Shown in pieces: positions 50,279 to 60,125 of a stretch of DNA of 64,000 nt. The DNA is from Bacillota bacterium (GTDB taxonomy: Bacteria; Bacillota; Clostridia; Lachnospirales; Lachnospiraceae), in the NCBI GenBank assembly GCA_029224465.1, contig JAQXUQ010000024.1:1-64000 (forward strand). The letters run 5' to 3'. Under the pieces are notes generated by a model that was given only the letters and a program-made list of their open reading frames with translations, did not search any database and was not told the origin of the DNA. Every line of letters begins with the position of its first letter. Position 1 is the stretch's first letter. The position numbers and the translations under genes are program-made.

Positions 50279-52954
50279 TTACTGCAGCTTCTTCATCTGC
50301 TCCAGCATATCCGCGGTCGCCTGCCGCTGCTGGCGGTAATTCTGCTGCTTCATGGTTTCCTCTTCGATCTTGGCCTTCGGAGCCTTGGCAAGGAATCTTT
50401 CATTGCCAAGCATCTTTTCGCTTCTTGCAAGCTCCGCGTCGAGGCGCTGCAGCTCCTTTTCAAGGCGCGCGATCTCGGCGGAAACGTCCATCAGATCCTG
50501 CAAAGGCAGGAAGAAGGTCGCGAACGGAAGAATGACCGATACCGCTCCTTCCGGCACTCCTTCCGCGTTCTCCTGCAGGACAACGTCTGACGCGCCCGCG
50601 AGACGCTCAAAGAACAGCCGGTCCTCATCGAAGATTCTTCTGATCTCCGCATCCTGTGAAACGAGGTAAACCTTTGCTTTTCTGGAAGGAGCAACTCCCC
50701 GCTCCGTACGCATCTTGCGGATTTCGGTAACCGCGTCCTTCATCAGGCCGACTGCCTTTTCCTCTTCCGGATAGTTGAAATCTTCTCTCCACTCCGGCCA
50801 CTTCGAAATCATGATCGACTCTTCGCGGCTCTGAAGATTGCAGAAGATTTCCTCCGTAATAAAAGGCATATACGGATGCAGAAGCTTTAAGCTGCCGATC
50901 AGCACCGTCTGCAGGGTCCAGAGTGCAGCGTCCTTCGATGCCCTGTCATCCGTCAGATAGAGTCTGGGCTTCACCATCTCGATGTACCAGTCGCAGAACT
51001 CACCCCAGATAAAGTCATAGACTTTCTGGACTGCGATGCCGAGCTGATACTCTTCCATGTTGGAAGTAACCGAGCGGACAACATCGTTGAAGCTTGACAG
51101 AATCCACTTATCTTCCGGCGCGAGCGAAGGCGGAAGAACCTGCGGATCTGCCTCATCCCCGTCTTCCATGTTCATCATGATGAAGCGGGAAGCATTCCAT
51201 ACCTTGTTTGCGAAGTTCCGGTTTGCTTCTACACGTTCCGGATAGTAGCGCATGTCATTGCCGGGCGCGTTCCCGGTTATTAACGTCATACGAAGCGCGT
51301 CCGCGCCGTACTCGTCGATGACCTTTAATGGATCAATGCCGTTGCCAAGCGACTTCGACATCTTTCTTCCCTGAGAATCCCGGACAAGGCCGTGGAACAG
51401 AACTGTCTTGAACGGACGCTCGCCCATCTGCTCGTAGCCGGAGAAAATCATCCGGATAACCCAGAAGAAAATAATATCATAGCCGGTGACCAGAACATCG
51501 GTCGGATAAAAGTACTTCAGGTCTTCGGTCTGTTCTGGCCAGCCCAGCGTTTCGAACGGCCAGAGCGCCGAGGAAAACCAGGTGTCCAGTGTGTCCGGGT
51601 CCTGATGCAGCTTCGTGCTGCCGCATTTCGGGCAGACGTGCGGCGCCTGTCTCGCGACAATTGTCTCACCGCAGTCATCGCAGTACCAGGCGGGTATTCT
51701 GTGGCCCCACCAGAGCTGTCTGGAGATACACCAGTCCTTGATATTGTTCGTCCAGTTGAAGTAGGTCTTCTTCATGGAGTCCGGAATCAGCGTGATCTCG
51801 CCGTCCTCGACCGCCTTGACCGCGGGCTTTATCAGCTCGTCCATCTTCACGAACCACTGTTCCTTTACCATCGGTTCCACCGTGGTACCGCAGCGGTCAT
51901 GCGTTCCGACATTGTGCGTCAGGTCTTCGATACCGACGAGCAGTCCCATCTCATCGAGTTCGCGGACGATGGCTTCTCTTGCCTCATACCGGTCCATACC
52001 CTGATATTTGCCGCCGTTCTCATTGATGGTTGCGTCATCATTCAGGATGTTGATGACCGGCAGGTTGTGCCGTTTGCCGACTTCAAAGTCGTTCGGGTCA
52101 TGCGCCGGCGTAATCTTTACAACGCCGGTTCCCTCTTCCATGTCCGCGTGCTCGTCGCCGACAATCGGAATCGGGCGGTTCATAATCGGCAGCATTGCCT
52201 TTCTGCCGATCAGGTCCTTGTAACGCGGGTCTTCGGGGTTGACCGCAAGTGCGGTATCGCCGAGCATGGTTTCCGGACGGGTTGTTGCGAACTCGAGGAA
52301 CTGCGTCGTGCTGACGGTCCCGTCCTCTTCAATCAGTGGATATTTGATATGCCAGAAATGGCTTGCCTGTTCCTTGTATTCCACTTCCGCGTCGGAAATC
52401 GAAGTATGGCAGACAGGGCACCAGTTGACGATACGGTTTCCCTTGTAAATCCATCCTTTTTCATGCATCCGCACAAACGTTTCGGTGACGGCGCGGTTGC
52501 ATCCCTCATCCATTGTGAAACGCTCGCGGTCCCAGTCGCAGGAAGATCCGAGCTTTTTGAGCTGCGTCACGATTCTGTGGCCGTACTCTTCCCGCCATTC
52601 CCAGCACTTCTTAAGGAAGCCTTCTCTTCCAAGGTCCGCCTTGGTAATGCCCTGCTCCTTCAGCGCATTAATGACCTTGACTTCTGTCGCGATGGACGCG
52701 TGGTCCGTTCCCGGCTGCCAGAGCGCGTTATATCCCTGCATTCTCTTGAAGCGGATGATAATATCCTGCATGGTCTCGTCCAGCGCGTGTCCCATATGCA
52801 GCTGACCGGTGATATTCGGCGGCGGAATGACAATGGTGAACGGCTGTTTGCTGTGATCCACCTCGGCGTGGAAATATTTCTTTTCTTCCCACTTCTTATA
52901 CAGACGGTCCTCAATCTGTCCGGGATCGTATGTCTTGGACAATTCCTTTTTCAT
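50279..52954 (-). CDS. valS: Valyl-tRNA synthetase
   Basis: Charges tRNA-Val. The 891-residue class I synthetase has the HIGH-type motif PPNITGQLHMGHALDE near residue 45 and KMSKS in GRKMSKSLGNG. The editing domain, zinc region and C-terminal coiled coil (AEIARLEKELQRLDAEL) are complete. It follows the carrier-protein gene by 35 bases, an unusual neighbour, and has no room for its own T-box leader, so it is read with the dlt-like operon. Confidence 0.97.
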   Translation of the reverse strand: MKKELSKTYDPGQIEDRLYKKWEEKKYFHAEVDHSKQPFTIVIPPPNITGQLHMGHALDETMQDIIIRFKRMQGYNALWQPGTDHASIATEVKVINALKEQGITKADLGREGFLKKCWEWREEYGHRIVTQLKKLGSSCDWDRERFTMDEGCNRAVTETFVRMHEKGWIYKGNRIVNWCPVCHTSISDAEVEYKEQASHFWHIKYPLIEEDGTVSTTQFLEFATTRPETMLGDTALAVNPEDPRYKDLIGRKAMLPIMNRPIPIVGDEHADMEEGTGVVKITPAHDPNDFEVGKRHNLPVINILNDDATINENGGKYQGMDRYEAREAIVRELDEMGLLVGIEDLTHNVGTHDRCGTTVEPMVKEQWFVKMDELIKPAVKAVEDGEITLIPDSMKKTYFNWTNNIKDWCISRQLWWGHRIPAWYCDDCGETIVARQAPHVCPKCGSTKLHQDPDTLDTWFSSALWPFETLGWPEQTEDLKYFYPTDVLVTGYDIIFFWVIRMIFSGYEQMGERPFKTVLFHGLVRDSQGRKMSKSLGNGIDPLKVIDEYGADALRMTLITGNAPGNDMRYYPERVEANRNFANKVWNASRFIMMNMEDGDEADPQVLPPSLAPEDKWILSSFNDVVRSVTSNMEEYQLGIAVQKVYDFIWGEFCDWYIEMVKPRLYLTDDRASKDAALWTLQTVLIGSLKLLHPYMPFITEEIFCNLQSREESIMISKWPEWREDFNYPEEEKAVGLMKDAVTEIRKMRTERGVAPSRKAKVYLVSQDAEIRRIFDEDRLFFERLAGASDVVLQENAEGVPEGAVSVILPFATFFLPLQDLMDVSAEIARLEKELQRLDAELARSEKMLGNERFLAKAPKAKIEEETMKQQNYRQQRQATADMLEQMKKLQ

Positions 52955-52988
52955 AACGTTTCCTCAATGCGTGTCTTTATGCCTGTTC

Positions 52989-53216
52989 TCAGTCTTCCTG
53001 CAGCCGCTGCACCATGGCGTAGAGCGCCGATGCGCTGTTGAAATTCTTCGGCACGATTTCAGACGCGGGAATCGAAATGTCATAGGCGTCATTCAGAGCG
53101 CTGATGATCTGCAGAATGTCGAAGGAATTGAGAATTCCGTCGTCAATTAACGTCGTGCAGTTCTTAAAGTCCACATCGTCCTTGATGTCCTGAAGGATTG
53201 AAATCAGTTCTTCCAT
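52989..53216 (-). CDS. Acyl/aminoacyl carrier protein, DltC-like
   Basis: ATG at 53216 has AAGGAG ten bases upstream; the frame extends upstream only in non-coding-like sequence. The 75-residue helical protein carries the phosphopantetheine Ser31 in DDGILNSFDILQI; the canonical DSL is NSF here. Size and context match DltC, which holds the activated amino acid as a thioester. Its loader would be the adenylation enzyme encoded at 54509-56062. Confidence 0.85.
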   Translation of the reverse strand: MEELISILQDIKDDVDFKNCTTLIDDGILNSFDILQIISALNDAYDISIPASEIVPKNFNSASALYAMVQRLQED

Positions 53217-53301
53217 AATAGTAATGCTCCTTAACTTTTTTTCGTCAAAACAGCGCGGTCCCGTTTCCCCCGCGCCCCTTTGTTCCAGTATCAGGTCCGG
53301 C

Positions 53302-54519
53302 TTAACTGTGAATTGTATTGAGCGGACTCGTTTCCACGAAATCACGCGCAAGACGCGGACTCGAATTCTTATTATATAACACAATTCGCGGCATTGTTCT
53401 AGAAAGGAACAGATAAATTCCCTCTGTCACCGAGTACGCGCCGATGTTCGTAAACGCGAGTACATCTCCTGTCGCAAGTCCCCGCATCTCCACGGACCGT
53501 ACCAGGTCATCATTGGTCGTACACAAAGAGCCGCAGATGGCAAAGGTCTTTGTATCTTCGCGGAGAGCTTCGCTCCCGCTCTTCTCCGGCTCCTCTTTCA
53601 GATGACGGATGACCGGCACTTTCATACCCATGATCTGACCAAGATAATTCACATGGTTGATGCCGCCGTCCGTGATCGCGTAGTTCTTTCCGTCCGCACT
53701 CTTTTGATCCACAACCTTTGTCAGGTAATATCCGCATTCGGTTGCAAGGAAACGGCCCATCTCAACCGTCAGCTCCGCCCACGAGCAGACGCTCTGCAGG
53801 ACCGGTGCAAGCGCTCTTGCGGGCGCCAGCGTATCCGAGAAGTCATCCCCTTCAAAAAGCGGCACTGGAAGCCCCGGCCCGTACTCGAGCTTTCGCAGCG
53901 GGAAGCCCAGATCCCGCCACACTTCCTCAAAAAGGCTGCGGAGCATTTCCAGCTCTTCGATCTGCTTGTGCAGGCCTTTGTTTTTCCGCTGCGTGCCGAC
54001 GAAATAATGTACGCCCTCCAGCTGCACATGCGGATACGACGCCCGGTTCGAAATCAGATCCAGCAGGTCCTCTTTCGACATACCGAACTGCGCGCCGCTG
54101 CTAAGACGCAGCAGAACCGGAATTGTCACATTCTGTTTGCGGGCGGCATCCTCCAGAAACTGCAGCTGTCCCGCGGACTCCGCCGTGTAGATGCCGGCTC
54201 CGGTTTCCTGATACCCGACCGCCTCATCGCAGTTGGCAGGCGATTTATACACGCCGGAATATACAATATCCGCACCGGGCACACCCAGTGCCTTGCAGAT
54301 ATCCAGTTCGCCGGGACTGCACACTTCCAGACGGTCCAGCTTTTCAAGCGCCGCCGGGATCAGAAAAGGATTCGCCTTGATGGAATAGCACAGACGGATA
54401 TCGGCGCCGAAAATCTCACGGACCGCGGCAATCCGCTCTTCCAGCGCGGATTCATCAAAAACGTACGTCGGCGTACCATACTGCCGCGCAAGTTCTCCCA
54501 GTAAAACATCATTTAGCAC
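53302..54519 (-). CDS. Fold-III PLP enzyme (diaminopimelate/ornithine decarboxylase or racemase-like) within the dlt-like operon
   Basis: The 405-residue protein has the alanine-racemase-type barrel with Lys48 in LCYSIKANPF as the PLP ligand. The beta domain has AICGSLCTTNDDLV, the site of the decarboxylase Cys, and AFTNIGAYSVTEG, close to the GAY motif of LysA-type enzymes. Start is GTG 54519, nine bases after GGAGG, inside the end of the adenylation gene. It probably makes the amino acid or amine that the adenylation enzyme loads. Racemase versus decarboxylase cannot be settled here. Confidence 0.8.
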   Translation of the reverse strand: MLNDVLLGELARQYGTPTYVFDESALEERIAAVREIFGADIRLCYSIKANPFLIPAALEKLDRLEVCSPGELDICKALGVPGADIVYSGVYKSPANCDEAVGYQETGAGIYTAESAGQLQFLEDAARKQNVTIPVLLRLSSGAQFGMSKEDLLDLISNRASYPHVQLEGVHYFVGTQRKNKGLHKQIEELEMLRSLFEEVWRDLGFPLRKLEYGPGLPVPLFEGDDFSDTLAPARALAPVLQSVCSWAELTVEMGRFLATECGYYLTKVVDQKSADGKNYAITDGGINHVNYLGQIMGMKVPVIRHLKEEPEKSGSEALREDTKTFAICGSLCTTNDDLVRSVEMRGLATGDVLAFTNIGAYSVTEGIYLFLSRTMPRIVLYNKNSSPRLARDFVETSPLNTIHS

Positions 54520-56062
54520 GATAAATATCCTCCAGCGCGTGGCGGTCGATTTTGCCGTTCTTGTTCAGAGGCATTTCTTCGAGCGCGATGACCTTGTTCG
54601 GAAGCATGAACGGCGGAAGGATGCCGTGCAGTTCCTCTTCAAGTTCCTTTCTGTCTCTTTCTCCGGTATAAAACAGAATCAGCTTTTTCCTGTCGCTGTC
54701 ATAAATGCAGCAGGCGCGGCTGACGCCGTCTCTGGCCATTGTATCCGCCTCAATTTCACCAAGCTCGATGCGGTGCCCCAGATGCTTGATCTGAAAATCT
54801 TTGCGAGATACATAAATCAGATTTCCGTCCGCATCATAGCGGCCGATGTCGCCGGTCCGGTACATCATTTCCGGATAATCCTTCTGCAGCGGATTCGGCA
54901 GAAAGACCTGTTCTGTCCGCAGCGGGTCTTTGTAATATCCGAGGGCAAGGCAGGTACCGGCAACACAGATTTCTCCCTCGGTTCCGTTCGCGGCGCTCTC
55001 CTCTTTCGTCACTTCATGGTTTTCCTCGTCCAGAAGGAAAACCTTCTCATTCGGGAATGCGCGCCCCGCGGGAATGATATCCGTCAGCGCATATTCCTTC
55101 TTTCCGTCCAGCACATAGTAAGTGCAGTTGCAGGTGATTTCGGTCGGACCGTAAAGATTCACATAGACGGCGTCCGGAAGATACTGCTTCCACTTATTGA
55201 GCTGCTTGACCGGCATGACTTCTCCACTGAACATCACAAGGCGCACCGTCTCCGGCGTTTTATAGTCCAGCGCGTTCATGATGGAGACAAAGCACATCGC
55301 GCTGACCGCCCAGATCAGCACGCTTGCCTTCTTTTCGCAGAGATAATCCATCAGCGTTGTCGGCGCGCTGAAATATTCTCTCGGAATAATCTGCACTTTC
55401 GCGCCGGTCATCAGGCCGCTGTAAATGTCCTTGACCGATACATCGAAATCAAACGGCGCCTGATTGGCAAGCACGTCGCTCTCGCGGATGCCGAAGATCT
55501 GCGTCAGATAGGTAATAAAATCGAGGACGCTCCGGTGTCCGACCGCCACGCCCTTGGGGGTTCCGGTCGAGCCGCTCGTGAAGTTCACATACAGAGGATC
55601 AAGGTCCGTTGCCTGCGCCCGGATCTTTGAAAGCATTGCTTCATCCGGCTGCGTTTCCTCAAGCTCCTGCATAAAATCTTCAACGCAGATCAGCCTGCCT
55701 GTAAAGGAAAGGCTCTTCGCTTTTTCATATTCCGAACGGTCCGTGATCATGACTGCCGGAGCCAGTACATCCACCGTCTTCTGCGCTCTCGCCACAGGCT
55801 GGCGCACATCAATGAAGCTGTAGAAACCGCCGGCATAGACGGCGCCGAACATGGCGCACACCGCGGGCACACTCTTTTCCATATAGAATGCCACCGGCTT
55901 CCGCGGAAGGACGCCCAGTCCCGCAAGTCTGGTTCCTGCCTTTTTTGCCGCCAGAAGCAGCTCGCCAAAACTGATGTCCTGCACGGGATCTCCGAACGCC
56001 GGACTGTCCCCGCGCCTTGCGGCTTCCTTTTCCAGAAGCTCGAGTACATTAGTATAATACAT
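54509..56062 (-). CDS. DltA-like amino-acid adenylation enzyme
   Basis: Stand-alone 517-residue adenylation domain that activates an amino acid with ATP and loads a carrier protein. Core motifs: YVNFTSGSTGTPKGVAVGH (P-loop 162-171), NLYGPTEITCNC, YRTGDIGRYDADGNL, and the C-terminal Lys in PLNKNGKIDR. NQAPFDFDVSVKDIY aligns with the DltA pocket Asp that holds the D-alanine amine. It lies between the PPK2 gene (11 bases) and the PLP enzyme (overlap). Substrate specificity is not certain. Confidence 0.88.
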   Translation of the reverse strand: MYYTNVLELLEKEAARRGDSPAFGDPVQDISFGELLLAAKKAGTRLAGLGVLPRKPVAFYMEKSVPAVCAMFGAVYAGGFYSFIDVRQPVARAQKTVDVLAPAVMITDRSEYEKAKSLSFTGRLICVEDFMQELEETQPDEAMLSKIRAQATDLDPLYVNFTSGSTGTPKGVAVGHRSVLDFITYLTQIFGIRESDVLANQAPFDFDVSVKDIYSGLMTGAKVQIIPREYFSAPTTLMDYLCEKKASVLIWAVSAMCFVSIMNALDYKTPETVRLVMFSGEVMPVKQLNKWKQYLPDAVYVNLYGPTEITCNCTYYVLDGKKEYALTDIIPAGRAFPNEKVFLLDEENHEVTKEESAANGTEGEICVAGTCLALGYYKDPLRTEQVFLPNPLQKDYPEMMYRTGDIGRYDADGNLIYVSRKDFQIKHLGHRIELGEIEADTMARDGVSRACCIYDSDRKKLILFYTGERDRKELEEELHGILPPFMLPNKVIALEEMPLNKNGKIDRHALEDIYRAK

Positions 56063-56072
56063 AACTTACCTG

Positions 56073-57191
56073 TCAGTCGATGTCGGCGATCTTCTCGTAT
56101 CCGCCGGCAGCATCTTTCCCTTTCCTGTCCTTTTTGTCTTTCCTGTGCTTCTTGTCTTTTTTCTTCTGCTTTGCCGTCTTCGCAGGAGTCTTCGGGCATC
56201 CGTCCTCGGTATAATCGTTGCGGCCGTTTTTATTCAGATCGATATACTTTGCCGGATCCGGCTTGCCTGTACCGCTGATCTTCGTAGCTTCTTCCTTTTC
56301 GACAAGATCCGGAGAGATGCCCTTTTCGGACAACAGTGTTGTTTTGCACTGCATCAGCTTTTCCTTCTCCTGCGCCGGCATCTCCGGATACGAGGGCTTC
56401 GTTTCCCTCATGACATTCAGCAGAATTTCCGTCAGCAGATATCTCGTGTACCACTTGTCATCCGCGGGGATCGCATACCAAGGTGCCTCTTTTGAAGCCG
56501 TCTTCGAAATGACTTCGTCGAACGTCTTCATATATTCATCGAACTTCTCGCGGGTGTCGAGGTCGCCGGACTCGAACTTCCAGTTCTTGTCTTCCCGGTC
56601 GATTCGCTCGAGAAAACGTTCCCTTTGCTCATCTTTCGAAACATGCAGGAAGACCTTGACGACACGGTAGCTGTTCTCGTACAGATACTGCTCGTAATTC
56701 CTGACCTGCCGGATTCTACGGTCAATGAAGTCCTCTTCGGACTGTGAAAGTATCCGCTCCGACATCTGATAGGTATCTTTCAGATGCAGCACTTTTGCCG
56801 TGATGACATCTTCATAATAGCTGCGGTTAAAAACAGCGATCTCCCCGCGCGCCGGCAGCGCTTTGTTTACGCGCCAGAGGTAGTCATGCGCCAGCTCCTC
56901 CTCCGAAGGGCGCTTGAAGCAGGTGACCCGCACTCCCTGCGGATTCATGCCGCTTACGGCATGGCGGATCAGCGAGTCCTTGCCCGCCGCGTCCAGAGCC
57001 TGCAGCACGAGAATGACGCCTTCCTTTTTGCAGGCATAGAACCTGTTCTGCAGCTCGCTCATTTCCGCAAGATTCTTCTCAAACTTCTCCAGAATCTCCG
57101 CTTTGGTTACGCCATCCCTGCTGCTGTCTGTCGGGAGTTCTTCCAAATGGCATTTCTTTGTTCCATCGATCCGGTATTTATCCGCTTTCAT
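56073..57191 (-). CDS. Polyphosphate kinase 2 family protein with EF-hand-like and Lys-rich tail
   Basis: PPK2 uses polyphosphate to phosphorylate nucleotides. Walker A LQALDAAGKDSLIRH (64-78) and Walker B IAVFNRSYYEDV are present, as is the lid KVFLHVSKDEQRERFLERI. ATG at 57191 follows GGAGG. Beyond the roughly 280-residue core, residues 318-329 read DLNKNGRNDYTE, a complete EF-hand-like loop, and 333-361 are Lys-rich. Both additions are unusual. It heads the operon with the adenylation gene. Confidence 0.9.
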   Translation of the reverse strand: MKADKYRIDGTKKCHLEELPTDSSRDGVTKAEILEKFEKNLAEMSELQNRFYACKKEGVILVLQALDAAGKDSLIRHAVSGMNPQGVRVTCFKRPSEEELAHDYLWRVNKALPARGEIAVFNRSYYEDVITAKVLHLKDTYQMSERILSQSEEDFIDRRIRQVRNYEQYLYENSYRVVKVFLHVSKDEQRERFLERIDREDKNWKFESGDLDTREKFDEYMKTFDEVISKTASKEAPWYAIPADDKWYTRYLLTEILLNVMRETKPSYPEMPAQEKEKLMQCKTTLLSEKGISPDLVEKEEATKISGTGKPDPAKYIDLNKNGRNDYTEDGCPKTPAKTAKQKKKDKKHRKDKKDRKGKDAAGGYEKIADID

Positions 57192-57416
57192 TTTCTCCTC
57201 CGCTGCTGCGCGATGCTCTCCGGCGGTGGGAAGCCGGCGCCTGCTGCCGCGCAGACATTATAATCAGTATAATATCATACGTGCCATGTAATCTGACAAT
57301 TCTAAACAGGATTTAAGTTTTTACTTCGATGTCCGCCGCATTTGCCTTCCGATTTTATGCTCTTCCTGTGTTAATATAGGTGAAGCAACAGACCGATTAC
57401 AAACTGTGAGGTAAGT

Positions 57417-59009
57417 ATGGACCTTCTGTCCCTTCAATATATTCTTTTTACCGGTGCGCTGCTGGCGGCCTTTTACGGACTGCCTGCGTGCAGGGAGAGC
57501 CTTCGCCACTTTCAGTGGATTCTGCTGCTGGCGGCCAGTCTTCTCATGTACTGGATCTGCGGCGGTATCCATATCCTGTTCATCCTGCTGACATCTTTCA
57601 CAATTTATGTCTGCGGGCTTTTGCTGTCTGTCACCAACGCAAGAATGAAAGCGCTGCGGAAAGACAAAGCTCTCTCAAAGGAAGTAAAACATCTCCGCCG
57701 CGCAAAGCTGCTCCGATGCAAACGCCTGATTCTGACAGCGGGTCTTCTGATCAACTTCGGCATACTCGCGTATCTGAAATACTGGAATGCGCTGTTTCCG
57801 TCCGGGACCGGCGCCGGCGCTCTGATTCTGCCTTTGGGTATTTCTTTCTATACGTTCCAGTCCGTATCTTACCTGATTGATATCTACGGGGGAAAATACG
57901 CGGCAGAGCAAAACTACGCGCACTTCCTTTTGTTTGTATCCTGGTTTCCGCAGCTTCTGCAGGGGCCGATCGGCCGCTATGACAGGCTGCGTGACCAGCT
58001 GCTTGGAGAGCATCGCCCGGACAGAGAAAAAGCAGACCGGGCGATTTATCTGATCCTGTTCGGACTGATGAAAAAATACGCGATTGCCGACATGCTCTCT
58101 GCCCCGGTTTCTTCGATCCTGGACGGAGATATGCAGACCGTGCCGGGAAGCCTTGTCGTCTTCGGCATCCTGTTATATTCAGCGCAGCAATATGCCGACT
58201 TTTCAGGCGGCATCGATGTTATCCGCGGCGTTTCCGCACTTTTCGGCATCGAGCTGGATCTGAATTTCCGGCAGCCGTACTTCAGCGTTTCCCTTGGGGA
58301 TTTCTGGCGCCGCTGGCATATCTCCCTCGGCGCGTGGATGAGAGATTATCTCTTCTACCCCTTCGCGCTTACAAAACCGATGCAGAGCTTCGGCAAATGG
58401 TGCCAGAAGCACTTCGGCCGCCATTTCGGGCGGGTGCTGCCTGCCGGCATCGCCAATATTCTTGTGTTCTTTGTTGTCGGTATCTGGCACGGTGCGCAGC
58501 TGCACTACGTTTTCTGGGGGCTGTATAACGGTATTGTCATTGCCCTTTCGGATCTCACCTCCCCTTTCTGGAAGGGACTTGGTAACAGACTTGGCGTAAA
58601 AGAAACTTCCCGGGGCTTCCATGTATTCCGGATCCTGCGGACATTTCTAATCGTCAATATCGGCTGGTATTTTGACAGGATTTATACAGCGGCGAATGAA
58701 TTGCAGGCTTTCCGCGCAACATTCCTGCGCTTTGGTGCCGGCCGCTTCGCGCAGGCTTTCCATGATAGGATCGTCACACCGGGCGGCGGAAGTTTTGCCG
58801 CCCTCGGCGGTTTTGTAATCGCGGCCGCAGCGCTGGTCCTTCTGTTTCTGGACAGTATCATCCGTGAGCGCGGCGGTGATCCGTTCATTCTGCTGCAGCA
58901 AAGGGGCGTTCTCCTTCGTCCTGTTTTATGCTATGCGGTCATCATGCTGATCTTCAGTTCGTTTGTATTTACCGCGAGTGCAGGAGGTTTTCTGTATGCG
59001 AATTTCTGA
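57417..59009 (+). CDS. MBOAT-family D-alanyl transferase-like protein (DltB-like), copy 2
   Basis: The 530-residue membrane protein has LPLGISFYTFQSVSYLIDIY, SWFPQLLQGPIGRYDRL, GDFWRRWHISLGAWMRDYLFYP and catalytic His358 in GIWHGAQLHYVFWG, the DltB signature. It is divergent from the PPK2-adenylation-carrier operon, so together they make a full DltA, B, C, D-type set. The first helices and the C-terminus are complete. The start ATG at 57417 is preceded by GTGAGGTAAGT. Confidence 0.93.
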   Translation: MDLLSLQYILFTGALLAAFYGLPACRESLRHFQWILLLAASLLMYWICGGIHILFILLTSFTIYVCGLLLSVTNARMKALRKDKALSKEVKHLRRAKLLRCKRLILTAGLLINFGILAYLKYWNALFPSGTGAGALILPLGISFYTFQSVSYLIDIYGGKYAAEQNYAHFLLFVSWFPQLLQGPIGRYDRLRDQLLGEHRPDREKADRAIYLILFGLMKKYAIADMLSAPVSSILDGDMQTVPGSLVVFGILLYSAQQYADFSGGIDVIRGVSALFGIELDLNFRQPYFSVSLGDFWRRWHISLGAWMRDYLFYPFALTKPMQSFGKWCQKHFGRHFGRVLPAGIANILVFFVVGIWHGAQLHYVFWGLYNGIVIALSDLTSPFWKGLGNRLGVKETSRGFHVFRILRTFLIVNIGWYFDRIYTAANELQAFRATFLRFGAGRFAQAFHDRIVTPGGGSFAALGGFVIAAAALVLLFLDSIIRERGGDPFILLQQRGVLLRPVLCYAVIMLIFSSFVFTASAGGFLYANF

Positions 59010-60078
59010 AACAAATACTTCCCTGCCCCCGGAACGCGGGCGTGCGCGGCGAAAAAGCCTAACGTTTCTGCTGCTTCTTGCCGCCCTGATTACAACCAAC
59101 TGTCTTCTTTGTTTTCTGGTAGAGCCGTATCGAAGCTCCTCGGAAGAAATGTGGCGGGGCTATGCCGCATTCGGCGATATGGACACCGTCTACGCGGGTA
59201 CGAGTCAGGCGCTTTCCGGCATCATTCCGGAAGACGTGGATGAGACTTCCGGGAGCCGTTCTTACAATATGGGCACCAACATGCAGTCTCTGCATGACTC
59301 AAAAATCGCAATTCAGAAAGCGTACAGCGACCATAAAATCAGGAGAGCCGTCCTTGTCATCGACCTTGAGGTCCTTGGAACAGAACGCTCCGCAAATTTC
59401 CGGGCGGACGAAAGCTTCTATCATGCAAAAGGGAAAATGGAAGCTTTCCCGCAGCGGGCGGCCGATGCCTTCTCATTTATAACCTCGGACGCATTTTTCG
59501 GCAAACCGGCTTCCCTGACATACTTCATGCCCTGGATTTATAACCGCAGCACGGATGTCCGGCTGAATGTCCGGGAAAAGATGCAGAGGAAAGTTCTGAA
59601 TCCGGAAGGACACAGAACCGCTACCGGCTTTGAGCCCTCAAAAGAAGTGGTAAACCAGTCCATTCATTTTGTCAGCTGGGAAGAAGCAGATTCGTGGGAC
59701 CAGACTGCAACCGCATTCCACTCGCTGACGCTCACGCAGGATAACCGGGAAGAGCTGCTGGAAATCTGCAGGTTCTGTAAGGATCATCAAATTGATCTGG
59801 TACCGGTTGTTCTTCCGTCGCTGAACTTTCTGAACATCTATCGCGCGAAAGACTATCTTGCAATGAAAGATACACTGACACAGTTGTTCCGGGCGGAAGG
59901 CTTTGACTACTATGACTTCAACTGTATTGACGCATCACTCCTGTCTGTTGCATCCACGCAGTACAAAGATGTCGGCCATATGAATACGGAGGGTGCCGCC
60001 GTATTCTCAAAGTTTCTCGGAAAATTTCTTCTCAAGCGGGAAAGCGGCACGGATCTTGCAGGTTATTTTGTCCGTTAA
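58996..60078 (+). CDS. DltD-like SGNH protein
   Basis: ATG at 58996 follows AGGAGG by seven bases and overlaps the MBOAT end by 14 bases. The 360-residue protein has an N-terminal membrane anchor (20-42) and an SGNH fold with VYAGTSQALSG (Ser70) and DVGHMNTEG, giving the Asp/His pair. DltD passes the aminoacyl group from the MBOAT exporter to the teichoic acid. The fused reading frame with copy 2 MBOAT makes them a unit. Confidence 0.88.
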   Translation: MRISETNTSLPPERGRARRKSLTFLLLLAALITTNCLLCFLVEPYRSSSEEMWRGYAAFGDMDTVYAGTSQALSGIIPEDVDETSGSRSYNMGTNMQSLHDSKIAIQKAYSDHKIRRAVLVIDLEVLGTERSANFRADESFYHAKGKMEAFPQRAADAFSFITSDAFFGKPASLTYFMPWIYNRSTDVRLNVREKMQRKVLNPEGHRTATGFEPSKEVVNQSIHFVSWEEADSWDQTATAFHSLTLTQDNREELLEICRFCKDHQIDLVPVVLPSLNFLNIYRAKDYLAMKDTLTQLFRAEGFDYYDFNCIDASLLSVASTQYKDVGHMNTEGAAVFSKFLGKFLLKRESGTDLAGYFVR

Positions 60079-60090
60079 AGATCTGCCTTC

Positions 60091-60120
60091 GCGGCTCCCG
60101 GAAAACTGGTTTTCAGCCGC
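60091..60120. terminator. Hairpin between the DltD-like and panE genes
   Basis: GCGGCT...AGCCGC encloses GAAAAC-TG-GTTTTC, a long near-perfect stem between convergent genes. Confidence 0.7.
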
Positions 60121-60125
60121 CCTCT

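Noticed and set aside
51392-53041. 549-residue plus-strand frame antisense to valS
   Set aside because: It is a shadow of valS, which has all synthetase motifs.
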